A DNA stretch of 64,000 nt from Methylorubrum extorquens (lineage in GTDB: Bacteria; Pseudomonadota; Alphaproteobacteria; Rhizobiales; Beijerinckiaceae), in contig NZ_JALJXF010000001.1 in the NCBI RefSeq assembly GCF_024169925.1, forward strand, positions 3,540,001 through 3,604,000. The letters run 5' to 3'. The translations under genes were made by a program, and so were the position numbers. Positions 35,527 to 44,702 of the stretch are shown here, in pieces (positions within the stretch are counted from its first letter, which is position 1; each line of letters starts with the position of its first letter). The notes under the pieces are model-generated. The model saw only the letters and a list, made by a program, of their open reading frames with translations, did not search any database and was not told the origin of the DNA.

Positions 35527-36282
35527 ATGCTGCTGCCTACCGACGACACCGGCCATCCGCTCGCTGAGCGGTTCCGGCACTTCATTCGCCAACAGCCCTT
35601 CCCTTGCGTCGGCGCCAAGTCCGCTCTGTCCCGCGGCCAGCTCAAGGTGCTGGTCGCCCGAGACGTCGCCTCCGACGGCGACGACGCGCGGATCTACCCG
35701 GCGCTGCTGGCCTTCATCTGTCGCTATCGCGCCCGGCGCGACCAGTTCCAGAGCTTCGCCGTGGTGTTCGAAGGCCCTCACCACCTTTCAGAGGAGGCGT
35801 TCGAGGCGGCGCTCTGGCGGCGGATGCAGTCGTTGTCCGACCGCGACAGCGAGTTGGGTCATGCCCAGGATCCGCGCGTGTCGGCCAACCCGGAAGACAC
35901 GCATTTCTCGATGAGCCTCGGGGGCGAAGGCTTCTTCATCGTCGGGCTGCATCCCGGGGCGAGCCGCAAGGCGCGCCGCTTCGAGCATCCGGTTCTGGTG
36001 TTCAACCTGCACGACCAGTTCGAGCGCTTGCGGGCCGAAGGACGCTACGACCGGCTGCGCGATTCGATCGTCGAGCGGGACGTGGCCTGGGCCGGGTCCG
36101 CCAACCCGATGCTTGCGCAGCATGGCGAGCGCTCTGCCGCGCGGCAATTCAGCGGGCGGGCCGTGCCGGACGATTGGGTCTGCCCCTACCACCGCCAAAC
36201 GGAGGCGGTGGAATGGGACGCGCAACAGGTCGCGGCGGATCTGCGCTCGGGTGCCTTCCTTGCCGGACAGATGGAGGGTTGA
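35527..36282 (+). CDS. GntA/YqcI-YcgG family haem-dependent N-hydroxylase-like protein
   Basis: 251 residues from ATG at 35527 with GAGG just upstream. The family signatures are clear: QQPFPCVGAKSALSRGQL near residue 23, FSMSLGGEGFFIVGLHPGASRKARRF in the middle and HPVLVFNLHDQFERLR. The family includes GntA, which N-hydroxylates a guanidine nitrogen in guanitoxin biosynthesis and is haem-dependent. Many homologues, including YqcI/YcgG of Bacillus, have unknown substrates. It is two bases before the methyltransferase gene, so the operon with EgtD is clear. That the substrate is a guanidine or imidazole compound is inference from context. Confidence 0.82.
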   Translation: MLLPTDDTGHPLAERFRHFIRQQPFPCVGAKSALSRGQLKVLVARDVASDGDDARIYPALLAFICRYRARRDQFQSFAVVFEGPHHLSEEAFEAALWRRMQSLSDRDSELGHAQDPRVSANPEDTHFSMSLGGEGFFIVGLHPGASRKARRFEHPVLVFNLHDQFERLRAEGRYDRLRDSIVERDVAWAGSANPMLAQHGERSAARQFSGRAVPDDWVCPYHRQTEAVEWDAQQVAADLRSGAFLAGQMEG

Positions 36283-36284
36283 GG

Positions 36285-37301
36285 ATGACGGGGGCCGATG
36301 TTGCAACGCATCCCTCGGCCTCCCAGGAACCGGATATAGGCAGCGAGGACGCGCTCCTCGCTCTCGCTCGCGCGGTGCGGGATACCGGCTACCGGTTCAC
36401 CACCGTCACGCCCGCCACGCATGCGCGGGTGAACGCCCGGCCCGAGAATGCTCTGGCGCGATCGCTACGGGACGTTCTGGGCTGGAGCCGCCCGTTTCGC
36501 GCGGGCCTGATCCCGGTGGACCTGACCGACCTGATGGAGCGGGCGGGCGTGCTCGACCGCTCGGAGGGGCCGGACGGTTCTCTCATGAAGGCGCGGATTC
36601 GGTTGTCGAGCCTCGACGACTCGTTGTTTCTGCACGCGGCCTATCCGCCGCTCGCGGCCGATGCCGTGTTCTTCGGCCCCGACACGATGCGCTTTGCCGA
36701 GGCCGTCCTCGCCCATCTCGAAGAGCGGGCCAGGGCCGGACACCCGGCACCGCGGCGGGTGGCCGATATCGGCTGCGGCTCGGGCGCGGCGGGCATCCTT
36801 GTCGCCAAGCGGTTGCCTGAGGCCGAGGTCGTTCTCGTCGACGTCAACCCGGCGGCGCTCCGCGCCGCACGCGTCAATGCCCGGCTCGCGGGCGCGGGCA
36901 ACGCGCAGCCCGTTCACAGCGACATGCTGCGCGGCGTCGAGGGAGCGTTCGATCTCATCGTCTCGAACCCGCCCTTCATGGTGGATTCGGGGGGGCGGGC
37001 CTACCGGCAGGGAGGCGGACCGCTCGGGGCCGGGCTGTCGCTGCGCGTGGTCGAGGCGGCGACCGAGCGCTTGGCGCCGGGCGGCAGCCTTGTCCTGTTC
37101 ACCGGCTCGGCCATCGTCGAAGGCCATGACGGCTTCCGGGAAGAGGCGACCGCGATCGGCGCGCGGGCCGGTCTCGATGTCTCGTACCGCGAGTTCGATC
37201 CGGACGCGTATGGCGAGGAACTCGACGATCCGGGCTATGCCGCGGCCGAGCGCATCGCGCTCGTGATTCTCACAGCGACCCGCCCGAGCGGACCGCGATG
37301 A
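36285..37301 (+). CDS. Class I SAM-dependent methyltransferase, HemK/RsmC-like
   Basis: 338 residues. An N-terminal ~150-residue domain precedes the Rossmann-fold methyltransferase: motif I RVADIGCGSGAAGILVAKRL, motif II VVLVDVNPAALRAARVN, then LIVSNPPFMVD. The NPPF tetrad is the amide/N-methyltransferase signature of HemK, RsmC and other N-methylases. It could methylate a protein glutamine, a nucleobase, or a small-molecule nitrogen. ATG at 36285 is 2 bases after the GntA-like gene and its stop overlaps the egtD start by 4 bases (ATGA), so translation of all three is coupled. Confidence 0.8.
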   Translation: MTGADVATHPSASQEPDIGSEDALLALARAVRDTGYRFTTVTPATHARVNARPENALARSLRDVLGWSRPFRAGLIPVDLTDLMERAGVLDRSEGPDGSLMKARIRLSSLDDSLFLHAAYPPLAADAVFFGPDTMRFAEAVLAHLEERARAGHPAPRRVADIGCGSGAAGILVAKRLPEAEVVLVDVNPAALRAARVNARLAGAGNAQPVHSDMLRGVEGAFDLIVSNPPFMVDSGGRAYRQGGGPLGAGLSLRVVEAATERLAPGGSLVLFTGSAIVEGHDGFREEATAIGARAGLDVSYREFDPDAYGEELDDPGYAAAERIALVILTATRPSGPR

Positions 37302-38245
37302 GCGCGGCAGAAGCAGCGGCCGACGAGCGTGCCGAGTTCCTTCAGGACGCTCTTGCCGGTCTGTCGGACGAGGTGAAGACCCTGCCCGGCAAATACCTCT
37401 GGGACGAGACCGGCTCGGATCTGTTCGACCGGATCTGCGCGCATCCAGACTACTACCCAACAAAGCGGGAAATGGCGCTCCTGCCGCGGGTCGCGGCAGA
37501 GGTGGCCGCGCTGGTCGGCCCAGGCGTCAGCGTCGTGGAATTCGGCAGCGGTGCCAGCCGGAAGATCCGCACCCTGCTCGACGCCTTGGAGGGGCCGGCC
37601 TCTTACCTCGCCCTCGACATCTCGGGAGCCTATCTCGAAGCCGCGATTGCGCGCCTCGCTCCGGATTATCCGGACGTGACGATGATGCCGGTCTGCGCCG
37701 ATTACTCGAAGCCCATCCGACTGCCGCCGGGGGCGGTCGTGCCGCCGATTCTCGGCTTCTTTCCCGGCACCAGCGTCGGTAACTTCACGCCGCAGCAGGC
37801 GGCGGGTTTCCTGGCGCGGGCGCGGGAGACGCTGGGGGCAAGCCACTTCCTGATCGGGGCCGACCCGACGCACGACCCGGCCCGCCTACGCCGTGCCTAC
37901 GGAGAGGCCGGCGGGCTGATGGCGGCTTTGCACCTCAACCTTCTCGAGCGGATGAACCGGGAGCTGGGCAGCGATTTCGACCGGAGCCATTTCCGCCACG
38001 AGGCACGGCTCGCCGACGGCCCGTTCCGGGTGGAGGCCCATCTCGTGGCAACCCGGCCCGGCGCCTACCGGCTCGGCGACCGGACGATCCGCTTCGCAGC
38101 GGGCGAGACCATTCGCACCGACACCTCCCACAAATACGCGCCGGATACGTTTCGGGCCCTCGCCTCGGCGCAGGGCTGGGAGCCGGTCCGCCTCTGGGTC
38201 GATGAGGACAGCGGCTTCAGCCTCCACCTGTTCCGGGCGCGTTAG
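37298..38245 (+). CDS. egtD: L-histidine N-alpha-methyltransferase EgtD
   Basis: 315 residues. The EgtD family is unmistakable: KYLWDETGSDLFDRICAHPDYYPTKRE near residue 32, the SAM-binding VVEFGSGASRKIRTLLDAL, then VPPILGFFPGTSVGNFTPQQA, LIGADPTHDPARL and the C-terminal TDTSHKYAPDTF. EgtD makes trimethylhistidine (hercynine) from histidine, the first step to ergothioneine, and Methylobacterium is known to make ergothioneine. The next enzyme, EgtB, is not in the window. The gene is last of a three- or four-gene plus-strand run with GntA-like and HemK-like proteins, which is not the usual egtB-egtD pairing. Confidence 0.93.
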   Translation: MSAAEAAADERAEFLQDALAGLSDEVKTLPGKYLWDETGSDLFDRICAHPDYYPTKREMALLPRVAAEVAALVGPGVSVVEFGSGASRKIRTLLDALEGPASYLALDISGAYLEAAIARLAPDYPDVTMMPVCADYSKPIRLPPGAVVPPILGFFPGTSVGNFTPQQAAGFLARARETLGASHFLIGADPTHDPARLRRAYGEAGGLMAALHLNLLERMNRELGSDFDRSHFRHEARLADGPFRVEAHLVATRPGAYRLGDRTIRFAAGETIRTDTSHKYAPDTFRALASAQGWEPVRLWVDEDSGFSLHLFRAR

Positions 38246-38248
38246 AAC

Positions 38249-38305
38249 ATCATCCCGAAAGGTGGCTTCCGGCTTTCGGGAAAAAGAGGATGCAAAACCA
38301 AAAGA
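38249..38305. repeat. Rhizobiales-type palindromic repeat element
   Basis: An imperfect palindrome whose core is TCCCGAAAGG, then TGGCTTCCGG, then CTTTCGGGAA, followed by AAAAGAGGATGCAAAACC. The CCCGAAA/TTTCGGG arms (9 bp, TCCCGAAAG and CTTTCGGGA) and the flanking ATCATC...GATGC pattern match the abundant intergenic palindromic repeats of Rhizobiales. It sits between the convergent egtD and glycosyltransferase genes and may act as terminator. No second copy was noticed in this window. Confidence 0.65.
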
Positions 38306-38344
38306 TTGGTGCATGGGCCGGGATCCGATATCCGGTCCGATACA

Positions 38345-39583
38345 TCACGCACGGGCCGGCGCGTCGGCGAGATAGGTCAGGAGCGCGAGCCAAGTCGGCA
38401 GGCAGTGACGCCGCCGGTCGTAGCGTTCGATCACCGTGCGCCGGGCTGCCTCCCGCAGGGGCCGCCACCGTTCGGGCGCGCGGCAGGCCTCGATGAGTGC
38501 CTCCGCCAGCGCGTCGGCATCGAAGAAGTCGCGGATGATCCCGTTCACGCCGTCCCGCACCACCTCCCGCACCGGCGCGGTATCCGAAGCGATCACGAGG
38601 CATTCGCACGCCATCGCCTTCAGGAAGACCCGCGAGAGCGAGAAGGGATAGGTGTAGGCGACATGCGCCGTTGCGATCGAGAGGGCGGCAACCATTTCCT
38701 CGTGCGTGAGACGGGGGAGGAAATGAACGCGCTCGCGATCGAGCCGTCCGTCCAACTCGGCCAGCAGGCGTTCCTTCCACGTCTGCGGCTGGTCCCCTTT
38801 TGCCGCGGCATCACGGCGCCGATCGCTTCCGACCACGAGAACCTCCGCCTGGGGCACGGCTTCGAGCAGCGCCGGCAAGGCGCGCATGAAGGTCGGGAAG
38901 CCGCGGAGCGGCTCCAGTTGCCGGGCGATGAAGGTGATGACCGGGCGCGCCTTGGTCAGCGTGCGCCCGTTCGGCAGGTGCACGACGGCATTGGGATCGT
39001 AGCGCACCTCGTCCGTATCGATCCCCTCGTGGATCACGCTGGCCTGCGCCCGCAAGCCCGCCGGCAGCAGGCTGCGCTGGAACTCCGTCGGGCAGACCAG
39101 CCGCTCGGCCTCGGCATAGGCCATGGCCAGCGCCGCATTCCCGGCGCGGTCACGCACGCGGTCCTCGAGATTGGGCGGGCGCGTCCACTCGGAATCGAAA
39201 CCGAGGGCATCACCGTCCGCCCGATAATACGGCGCGTAGGCAAGCCGACGCGCCCGGGGAAAGACTTGGTTGAGCAGCAGCGATTCTCCGCGCCCCGGAT
39301 GCCCGACGATGACGGCCGGATCGAAGCCATGCTTGCGCAGTTCGAGCGCGCATCGCAGGGCGGCTGTGGCGTTGATGAATGCCGATTCGGTTGGATGGGC
39401 CAGCGGGAACAGGCCCGGCGTCACCTTCCGCCCCGGACGCCACCGCAGGATCGGCAAGTTGGCCAAACCCGGCGCGGCCTCTCCGGCAATGGCAGCGCAG
39501 CGATGGCCTCGATCCATCAGCGCTTCGGCAACAAAGCCGAAAGGTCCCGGGAAGTGGTCGTGAACGAACAGGAAATCCGTCAT
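38345..39583 (-). CDS. GT4-type glycosyltransferase
   Basis: 412 residues, GT-B fold. N-terminal domain begins MTDFLFVHDHFPGPFGFVAEAL. C-terminal domain has VIHEGIDTDEV, ITFIARQLEPLRGFPTFMRALPALLEAVP and the nucleotide-sugar-binding region SRVFLKAMACECLVIASDTAPVREVVRDGVNG. In most GT4 enzymes this region reads ExxACGxPVIAS; here it is FLKAMACECLVIASD, so the first Glu of the E-x7-E pair is replaced by Lys/Leu. ATG at 39583. Probably adds a sugar to a surface glycan; no other glycan gene is adjacent. Confidence 0.85.
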   Translation of the reverse strand: MTDFLFVHDHFPGPFGFVAEALMDRGHRCAAIAGEAAPGLANLPILRWRPGRKVTPGLFPLAHPTESAFINATAALRCALELRKHGFDPAVIVGHPGRGESLLLNQVFPRARRLAYAPYYRADGDALGFDSEWTRPPNLEDRVRDRAGNAALAMAYAEAERLVCPTEFQRSLLPAGLRAQASVIHEGIDTDEVRYDPNAVVHLPNGRTLTKARPVITFIARQLEPLRGFPTFMRALPALLEAVPQAEVLVVGSDRRRDAAAKGDQPQTWKERLLAELDGRLDRERVHFLPRLTHEEMVAALSIATAHVAYTYPFSLSRVFLKAMACECLVIASDTAPVREVVRDGVNGIIRDFFDADALAEALIEACRAPERWRPLREAARRTVIERYDRRRHCLPTWLALLTYLADAPARA

Positions 39584-40529
39584 TCCGGCGCGCCGGTGCC
39601 CTCGTGTCGAACCGGCGCAACGCAGCGGGCGCTGACATGCGCCTTCTTCTGCACCAAAGAGTTGAGCGGCTCAGCCGGGGCAATTCATCCGCATTGACGC
39701 TTTGGCGATGCAAAAAATCTGCTCCGGATGACGGCGCTTCATGCCGACCCGGGTGTCGATGCCGGCCAATCCACTCCCTACCGGGTTGCGACATCGCCGC
39801 ATCCGTGCGGCAAAGCGCAGCGGCGTATATTTTGGGACGTACAGGCAATGTGTCGAGGCAGTTCGCGGCTAGCGTCAGGGACTAGTCAGCCAGACGGCAC
39901 CGTGAAGAATGACCATGTGTGGAAAAGAAACCGTCCAGTACGGACGCCCCCTGCGCCGCCGGCACGAGGCCTGGATCTACCGACGCTCGACACGCATCGT
40001 GCCGCTGTTGCTTCGCGGTAAAGAGAAGACGGATCGGACCGGGAACACGAGCCCTCAGCCCAGCGACAACGACAACGCGACGGCACGGGACGCGCCGAAC
40101 CGGTATGAGCCGCGCAATCGTCAGGCGGCGCTCGCTTCGCGGTAGAGCACACGCGGCTCGCACTCTCTCCTCGGGCACGACAAGATTCCAGCGCGGCTCC
40201 CTCCGCGCCTTCGCCCAGGCCGCAAGCAGATCGCCGACGCCGCTCGATCCCAGGATGCCGGCGATGAGGCCGAGCCAGATCAGCCTACCTTCCATGTCGC
40301 TCCCCGCTCACGCCTGAACGGGGAACGCGCAGGAGGACATTGGTTTACCGTTTTCGCCTCCGCCGGACGATGCCGATCGTCTGCCCGATACCGGGCCGGA
40401 ATGCTCACTCACTGAGCATGCCCGCAACGATCGCGGACGAACGTCTCGACGAGGGTGTTCCGTCGCAGACGCCCAACGGAGCCGGCAAGAACCGTTGCGC
40501 CCGCCTCTGAACCATCCTGCGCCCGGATT
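39584..40529. other. Gene-poor region between glycosyltransferase and tRNA-Val
   Basis: About 950 bases. It contains one weak candidate minus-strand gene (39882-40295) and a perfect 7-bp inverted repeat ATGCTCA-N5-TGAGCAT at 40401-40419. Both strands have open frames in 39.9-40.3 kb that look like composition-driven artefacts. No RNA gene or insertion sequence was recognised. Confidence 0.5.
39882..40295 (-). CDS. Possible small membrane protein
   Basis: 137 residues from ATG at 40295, with GGGGAG 5 bases upstream. The first ~25 residues form a plausible membrane helix (MEGRLIWLGLIAGILGSSGVGDLL), followed by a basic stretch (AAWAKARREPRWNLVVPEERV). The second half, from about residue 60, is Arg/Val-rich and looks like translated non-coding sequence. 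Either the protein is real and short-lived in evolution, or only its N-terminus is genuine. No family is recognised. Confidence 0.3.
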   Translation of the reverse strand: MEGRLIWLGLIAGILGSSGVGDLLAAWAKARREPRWNLVVPEERVRAACALPRSERRLTIARLIPVRRVPCRRVVVVAGLRARVPGPIRLLFTAKQQRHDACRASVDPGLVPAAQGASVLDGFFSTHGHSSRCRLAD

Positions 40530-40605
40530 TGGTGGGCGGTGAGGGACTCGAACCCCCGACCCTCTCCGTGTAAAGGAGACGCTCTACCAACTGAGCTAAC
40601 CGCCC
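40530..40605 (-). tRNA. tRNA-Val (anticodon TAC)
   Basis: 76 bases on the minus strand starting GGGCGGTTAGCTCAGTTGG. Anticodon stem TCTCC/GGAGA with loop TTTACAC gives anticodon TAC. GGTTCGAGTCC T-arm and encoded 3' CCA. It lies downstream of lon in the same direction. Confidence 0.97.
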
Positions 40606-40686
40606 GAACCGGCGCCGCGAAGCGTTACGGAAGGGATCGCGGCTGCGCAAGGCCGGGCTCGCGCTCTTCCCCTGACTCAGCGCACG

Positions 40687-40718
40687 AAAAAGCCCCCGGA
40701 GCAGCGCTCCGGGGGCTT
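40687..40718 (-). terminator. Intrinsic terminator of lon
   Basis: 13-bp perfect stem AAGCCCCCGGAGC / GCTCCGGGGGCTT (40690-40702, 40706-40718) with a 3-base loop; read on the minus strand it ends in TTTTT. It lies 25 bases after the lon stop. Confidence 0.9.
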
Positions 40719-40742
40719 CGTCCGTGATCGACGAACCGAGGA

Positions 40743-43163
40743 TCAGTGGGCGATGACCGCCGCGCCGTCCTCATCCCGCTTCGGCGTCTTGGCCGGGAGC
40801 GGCTCGTCCCACTCGATGGGTTCGGGCTGGCGCACGAGGGCGTGCTGCAGCACCTGATCCATCCGCGAGACGGGGATGATCTCCAGACCGTTCTTCACGC
40901 TGTCGGGCACCTCGGCGATGTCCTTTGCGTTCTCTTCCGGGATCATCACCGTCTTGATGCCGCCGCGGAGTGCGGCGAGCAGCTTCTCCTTCAGGCCGCC
41001 GATCGGCAGGACGCGACCACGCAGGGTCACCTCGCCGGTCATCGCCACATCGCGGCGCACCGGGATCCCGGTGAGCGTCGAGATGATCGCGGTGGCCATG
41101 GCGATACCGGCCGACGGACCGTCCTTCGGGGTCGCCCCCTCCGGAACGTGGACGTGGATGTCCCGACGCTCGAACAGCGGCGGCTCGATGCCGAAATCGA
41201 TGGCCCGCGAGCGGACGTAAGACGCCGCCGCCGAAATCGACTCCTTCATCACATCGCGCAGGTTGCCCGTGACCGTCATCTTGCCCTTGCCGGGCATCAT
41301 GACGCCCTCGATGGTCAGCAACTCGCCGCCCACCTCGGTCCAGGCCAGACCCGTGACCACGCCGACCTGATCGTCCGCATCGATCTCGCCGTACCGGAAC
41401 TTCGGCGGGCCGAGGAATTCCGGCAGCGTCTCGGGGTTGGCCTCGACCTGCTTCACCTTGGTGAGCAAGATCTCCTTGACCGCCTTGCGGATCAGGTTGG
41501 AGAGCTCGCGTTCCAGGTTGCGGACGCCCGCCTCCCGCGTGTAGCGGCGGATGAGCATCATCAGGCCGTCATCGGTGATCGACCATTCGTCGGGGGTGAG
41601 CCCGTGCTTCTTGACCGCCTCGGGGATCAGGTGGCGGCGAGCGATCTGGAGCTTCTCCTCCTCCGTGTAGCCGGCGATACGGATCACCTCCATCCGGTCC
41701 ATGAGCGGGCCGGGGATGTTGAGCGTGTTCGCCGTCGTCACGAACATCACGTTCGACAGGTCGTAATCGACCTCGAGGTAATGGTCGTTGAAGGTCGCGT
41801 TCTGCTCCGGATCGAGCACCTCAAGGAGCGCCGCGGAGGGATCGCCGCGGAAATCCATGCCCATCTTGTCGATCTCGTCGAGCAGGATGAGCGGGTTCGA
41901 GGTCTTGGCCTTGCGCATCGACTGGACGATCTTGCCGGGCATCGAGCCGATATAGGTCCGACGGTGACCGCGGATCTCGGCCTCGTCACGCACGCCGCCG
42001 AGCGACATCCGCACGAATTCGCGGCCGGTGGCCTTGGCGATCGACTTGCCGAGCGAGGTCTTGCCGACGCCGGGCGGGCCGACGAGGCAGAGGATCGGGC
42101 CGGTGAGCTTGTTCGCCCGCTGCTGTACCGCGAGATACTCGACGATCCGGTCCTTGACCTTGTCGAGGCCGAAGTGATCCGAGTCGAGGACCTGTTGAGC
42201 CCCGAGCAAGTCCTTCTTGATCTTCGAGCGCTTGCCCCACGGGATGCCGAGCATCCAATCGAGGTAGTTGCGCACGACCGTGGCCTCGGCCGACATCGGC
42301 GACATCTGACGCAGCTTCTTCAGCTCGGCAGTGGCCTTCTCGCGGGCCTCCTTGGTCAGCTTGGTCTTCTCGATCTTGTCTTCCAGTTCGGCCAGCTCGT
42401 CGCGACCGTCCTCGTCGCCGAGTTCCTTCTGGATCGCCTTCATCTGCTCGTTGAGGTAGTACTCGCGCTGGGTCTTCTCCATCTGCCGCTTGACGCGGGT
42501 GCGGATGCGCTTCTCCACCTGCAACACGGAGATCTCGCTCTCCATCAGCGACAGCACGCGCTCAAGGCGCTGCGCCACCGTGGGGATCTCGAGGATCGCC
42601 TGCTTGTCGGCGATCTTGACCGCGAGGTGCGAGCCGACGGTGTCGGCAAGCTTGGACGGCTCGTCGATCTGCGTGACGGCGGAGACGACCTCGGGAGAGA
42701 TCTTCTTGTTGAGCTTCACGTAGTTCTCGAACTCGGAGATTACCGAGCGGGCGAGCGCCTCGGCCTCCACGCGGTCGCCGAGGTCGTCGGTGAGCGTGAG
42801 CGCCTGCGCCTCGTAATACTCGTCCGAGCGCACGAAGGACTCGATCTGCGCACGGCCGGCGCCCTCGACCAGCACCTTCACGGTGCCGTCGGGCAGCTTG
42901 AGGAGCTGCAGCACGGAGGCGAGCGTACCGATCGTGTAGATCGCGTCGGTGGCCGGATCGTCGTCGCTGGCATTGATCTGCGTCGCGAGCAGGATGTGAC
43001 GGTCAGAGCGCACCGCCTCCTCGAGCGCGCGGATCGACTTCTCGCGGCCCACGAACAGGGGCACGATCATGTGCGGAAACACGACGATGTCGCGCAGCGG
43101 CAGGACGGCGTAGGAGCCCGTCGAACCGGGAACGACCGGCTGGCGCGATTTCGACTGGGTCAT
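40743..43163 (-). CDS. lon: ATP-dependent protease Lon
   Basis: 806 residues, full length. N-terminal substrate-binding LAN domain (YAVLPLRDIVVFPHMIVPLFVGREKS), coiled region, AAA+ module with Walker A GPPGVGKTSLGKSIA and Walker B NPLILLDEIDKMG, and C-terminal serine protease with the Ser in PEGATPKDGPSAGIAMATAI and the Lys in VTLRGRVLPIGGLKEKLLAA. This is the Ser-Lys dyad of LonA. Degrades misfolded and short-lived regulatory proteins. ATG at 43163 with AAGGGAAG upstream. Downstream of clpX in the usual alphaproteobacterial order, but with its own leader of 267 bases. Confidence 0.98.
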   Translation of the reverse strand: MTQSKSRQPVVPGSTGSYAVLPLRDIVVFPHMIVPLFVGREKSIRALEEAVRSDRHILLATQINASDDDPATDAIYTIGTLASVLQLLKLPDGTVKVLVEGAGRAQIESFVRSDEYYEAQALTLTDDLGDRVEAEALARSVISEFENYVKLNKKISPEVVSAVTQIDEPSKLADTVGSHLAVKIADKQAILEIPTVAQRLERVLSLMESEISVLQVEKRIRTRVKRQMEKTQREYYLNEQMKAIQKELGDEDGRDELAELEDKIEKTKLTKEAREKATAELKKLRQMSPMSAEATVVRNYLDWMLGIPWGKRSKIKKDLLGAQQVLDSDHFGLDKVKDRIVEYLAVQQRANKLTGPILCLVGPPGVGKTSLGKSIAKATGREFVRMSLGGVRDEAEIRGHRRTYIGSMPGKIVQSMRKAKTSNPLILLDEIDKMGMDFRGDPSAALLEVLDPEQNATFNDHYLEVDYDLSNVMFVTTANTLNIPGPLMDRMEVIRIAGYTEEEKLQIARRHLIPEAVKKHGLTPDEWSITDDGLMMLIRRYTREAGVRNLERELSNLIRKAVKEILLTKVKQVEANPETLPEFLGPPKFRYGEIDADDQVGVVTGLAWTEVGGELLTIEGVMMPGKGKMTVTGNLRDVMKESISAAASYVRSRAIDFGIEPPLFERRDIHVHVPEGATPKDGPSAGIAMATAIISTLTGIPVRRDVAMTGEVTLRGRVLPIGGLKEKLLAALRGGIKTVMIPEENAKDIAEVPDSVKNGLEIIPVSRMDQVLQHALVRQPEPIEWDEPLPAKTPKRDEDGAAVIAH

Positions 43164-43382
43164 GGGTTCTTCCCTTATGTGTTGACGCCGGGCAGTCGCT
43201 CCTCAACGGCGAGCAAGCATCTTGCCAGGTGCCGACCGGGCCGCGAAGGGTCGGAAGCGGATAATCAGTTTGCGGCTGGTGGCGCGGGCCCGACCTTTCG
43301 GGGGATGAAGCGTGGAGCCCTGCGTTGCGCCTGAAATGGTCGTTGCGGGGGGTGCTTTCAAGCGCGGGCACCCCCCGGAACG

Positions 43383-43416
43383 AAAAAGGGCCGCCGGCTC
43401 AAAAACCGTGCGGCCC
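43383..43416 (-). terminator. Intrinsic terminator of clpX
   Basis: Seven-bp stem GGGCCGC (43388-43394) / GCGGCCC (43410-43416) with an inner CGG/CCG extension; on the minus strand it ends in TTTTT. It lies about 15 bases after the clpX stop. Confidence 0.75.
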
Positions 43417-43430
43417 CGGATGTTTGCCGG

Positions 43431-44702
43431 TCAGGCGCTGACGCTGGCCGGGGCTTCCTTGTTGCGGTCGCCGTGGATGAACAGCGGCCTGGATTTGCCC
43501 TCGACCACCTCCGGGCCGATCACCACCTGCTCGACGGAGTCGAGGCCGGGCAGGTCGTACATCGTGTCGAGGAGGATGGTCTCCAGGATCGAGCGCAGGC
43601 CGCGGGCGCCGGTCTTGCGCTCGATGGCCTTGCGGGCGACGAGGCTGAGCGCTTCGTCCTGGAAGGTCAGCTCGACGTTCTCCATCTCGAACAGCCGCTG
43701 GTACTGCTTGACCAGCGCGTTCTTGGGCTCCTGCAGGATCTTCTTGAGGGCCTCCTCGTCGAGATCCTCCAGCGTCGCCAGAACCGGCAGACGGCCGACG
43801 AACTCGGGAATGAGGCCGAACTTCAGCAGATCCTCGGGCTCCACCGAGCGGAACACCTCGCCGGTGCGGCGGTCGTCGGGCGCCTGGACGCTGGCGCCGA
43901 AGCCGATCGAGGTGCCCTTGCCGCGCTGGGAGATGATGCGCTCCAACCCGGCGAAGGCGCCGCCGCAGATGAACAGGATGTTCGTGGTATCGACCTGCAG
44001 GAACTCCTGCTGCGGGTGCTTGCGGCCGCCCTGCGGAGGCACGGAGGCGACGGTGCCTTCCATGATCTTCAGGAGCGCCTGCTGCACGCCCTCGCCCGAG
44101 ACGTCGCGGGTGATCGAGGGGTTGTCCGACTTGCGGGAGATCTTGTCGATCTCGTCGATGTAGACGATGCCACGCTGCGCGCGCTCGACGTTGTAGTCGG
44201 AGGCCTGGAGCAGCTTGAGGATGATGTTCTCGACGTCCTCGCCGACATAGCCCGCTTCGGTCAGCGTGGTGGCGTCGGCCATGGTGAAAGGCACGTCGAG
44301 GATGCGGGCGAGCGTCTGCGCGAGCAGCGTCTTGCCCGAGCCCGTCGGCCCGATCAGCATGATGTTGGACTTGGCGAGCTCGACGTCGTTGTGCTTCGTC
44401 GCGTGGGCGAGCCGCTTGTAGTGGTTGTGCACGGCCACCGAGAGAACCTTCTTAGCGAAGTCCTGCCCGATGACATAGTCGTCGAGGACCCGCCGGATCT
44501 CCTTCGGGGTCGGCACCCCGTCGCGGGACTTCACCAGCGAGGATTTCGATTCCTCGCGGATGATGTCCATGCACAGCTCGACGCACTCGTCGCAGATGAA
44601 CACCGTCGGGCCCGCAATCAGCTTGCGAACCTCGTGCTGGCTCTTGCCGCAGAACGAGCAGTACAGCGTGCTCTTCGAGTCGTTGCCGCCTGTCTTGCTC
44701 AT
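43431..44702 (-). CDS. clpX: ATP-dependent Clp protease ATP-binding subunit ClpX
   Basis: 423 residues. N-terminal zinc-binding domain with Cys15, Cys18, Cys37 and Cys40. AAA+ core with Walker [18 protein letters not shown], Walker [15 protein letters not shown], the pore loop (GYVGEDVE) and sensor II region. The IGF loop for ClpP docking reads [10 protein letters not shown]. Unfolds substrates and feeds them to ClpP. Immediately downstream of clpP (251 bases), as usual. Confidence 0.98.
   Translation of the reverse strand: MSKTGGNDSKSTLYCSFCGKSQHEVRKLIAGPTVFICDECVELCMDIIREESKSSLVKSRDGVPTPKEIRRVLDDYVIGQDFAKKVLSVAVHNHYKRLAHATKHNDVELAKSNIMLIGPTGSGKTLLAQTLARILDVPFTMADATTLTEAGYVGEDVENIILKLLQASDYNVERAQRGIVYIDEIDKISRKSDNPSITRDVSGEGVQQALLKIMEGTVASVPPQGGRKHPQQEFLQVDTTNILFICGGAFAGLERIISQRGKGTSIGFGASVQAPDDRRTGEVFRSVEPEDLLKFGLIPEFVGRLPVLATLEDLDEEALKKILQEPKNALVKQYQRLFEMENVELTFQDEALSLVARKAIERKTGARGLRSILETILLDTMYDLPGLDSVEQVVIGPEVVEGKSRPLFIHGDRNKEAPASVSA

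Noticed and set aside
39909..40145. Possible 78-residue plus-strand gene opposite the weak minus-strand candidate
   Set aside because: Only a short GTGAAG before the ATG; Arg/Asn-rich with no family. The opposite-strand candidate has a better ribosome site; neither is certain.
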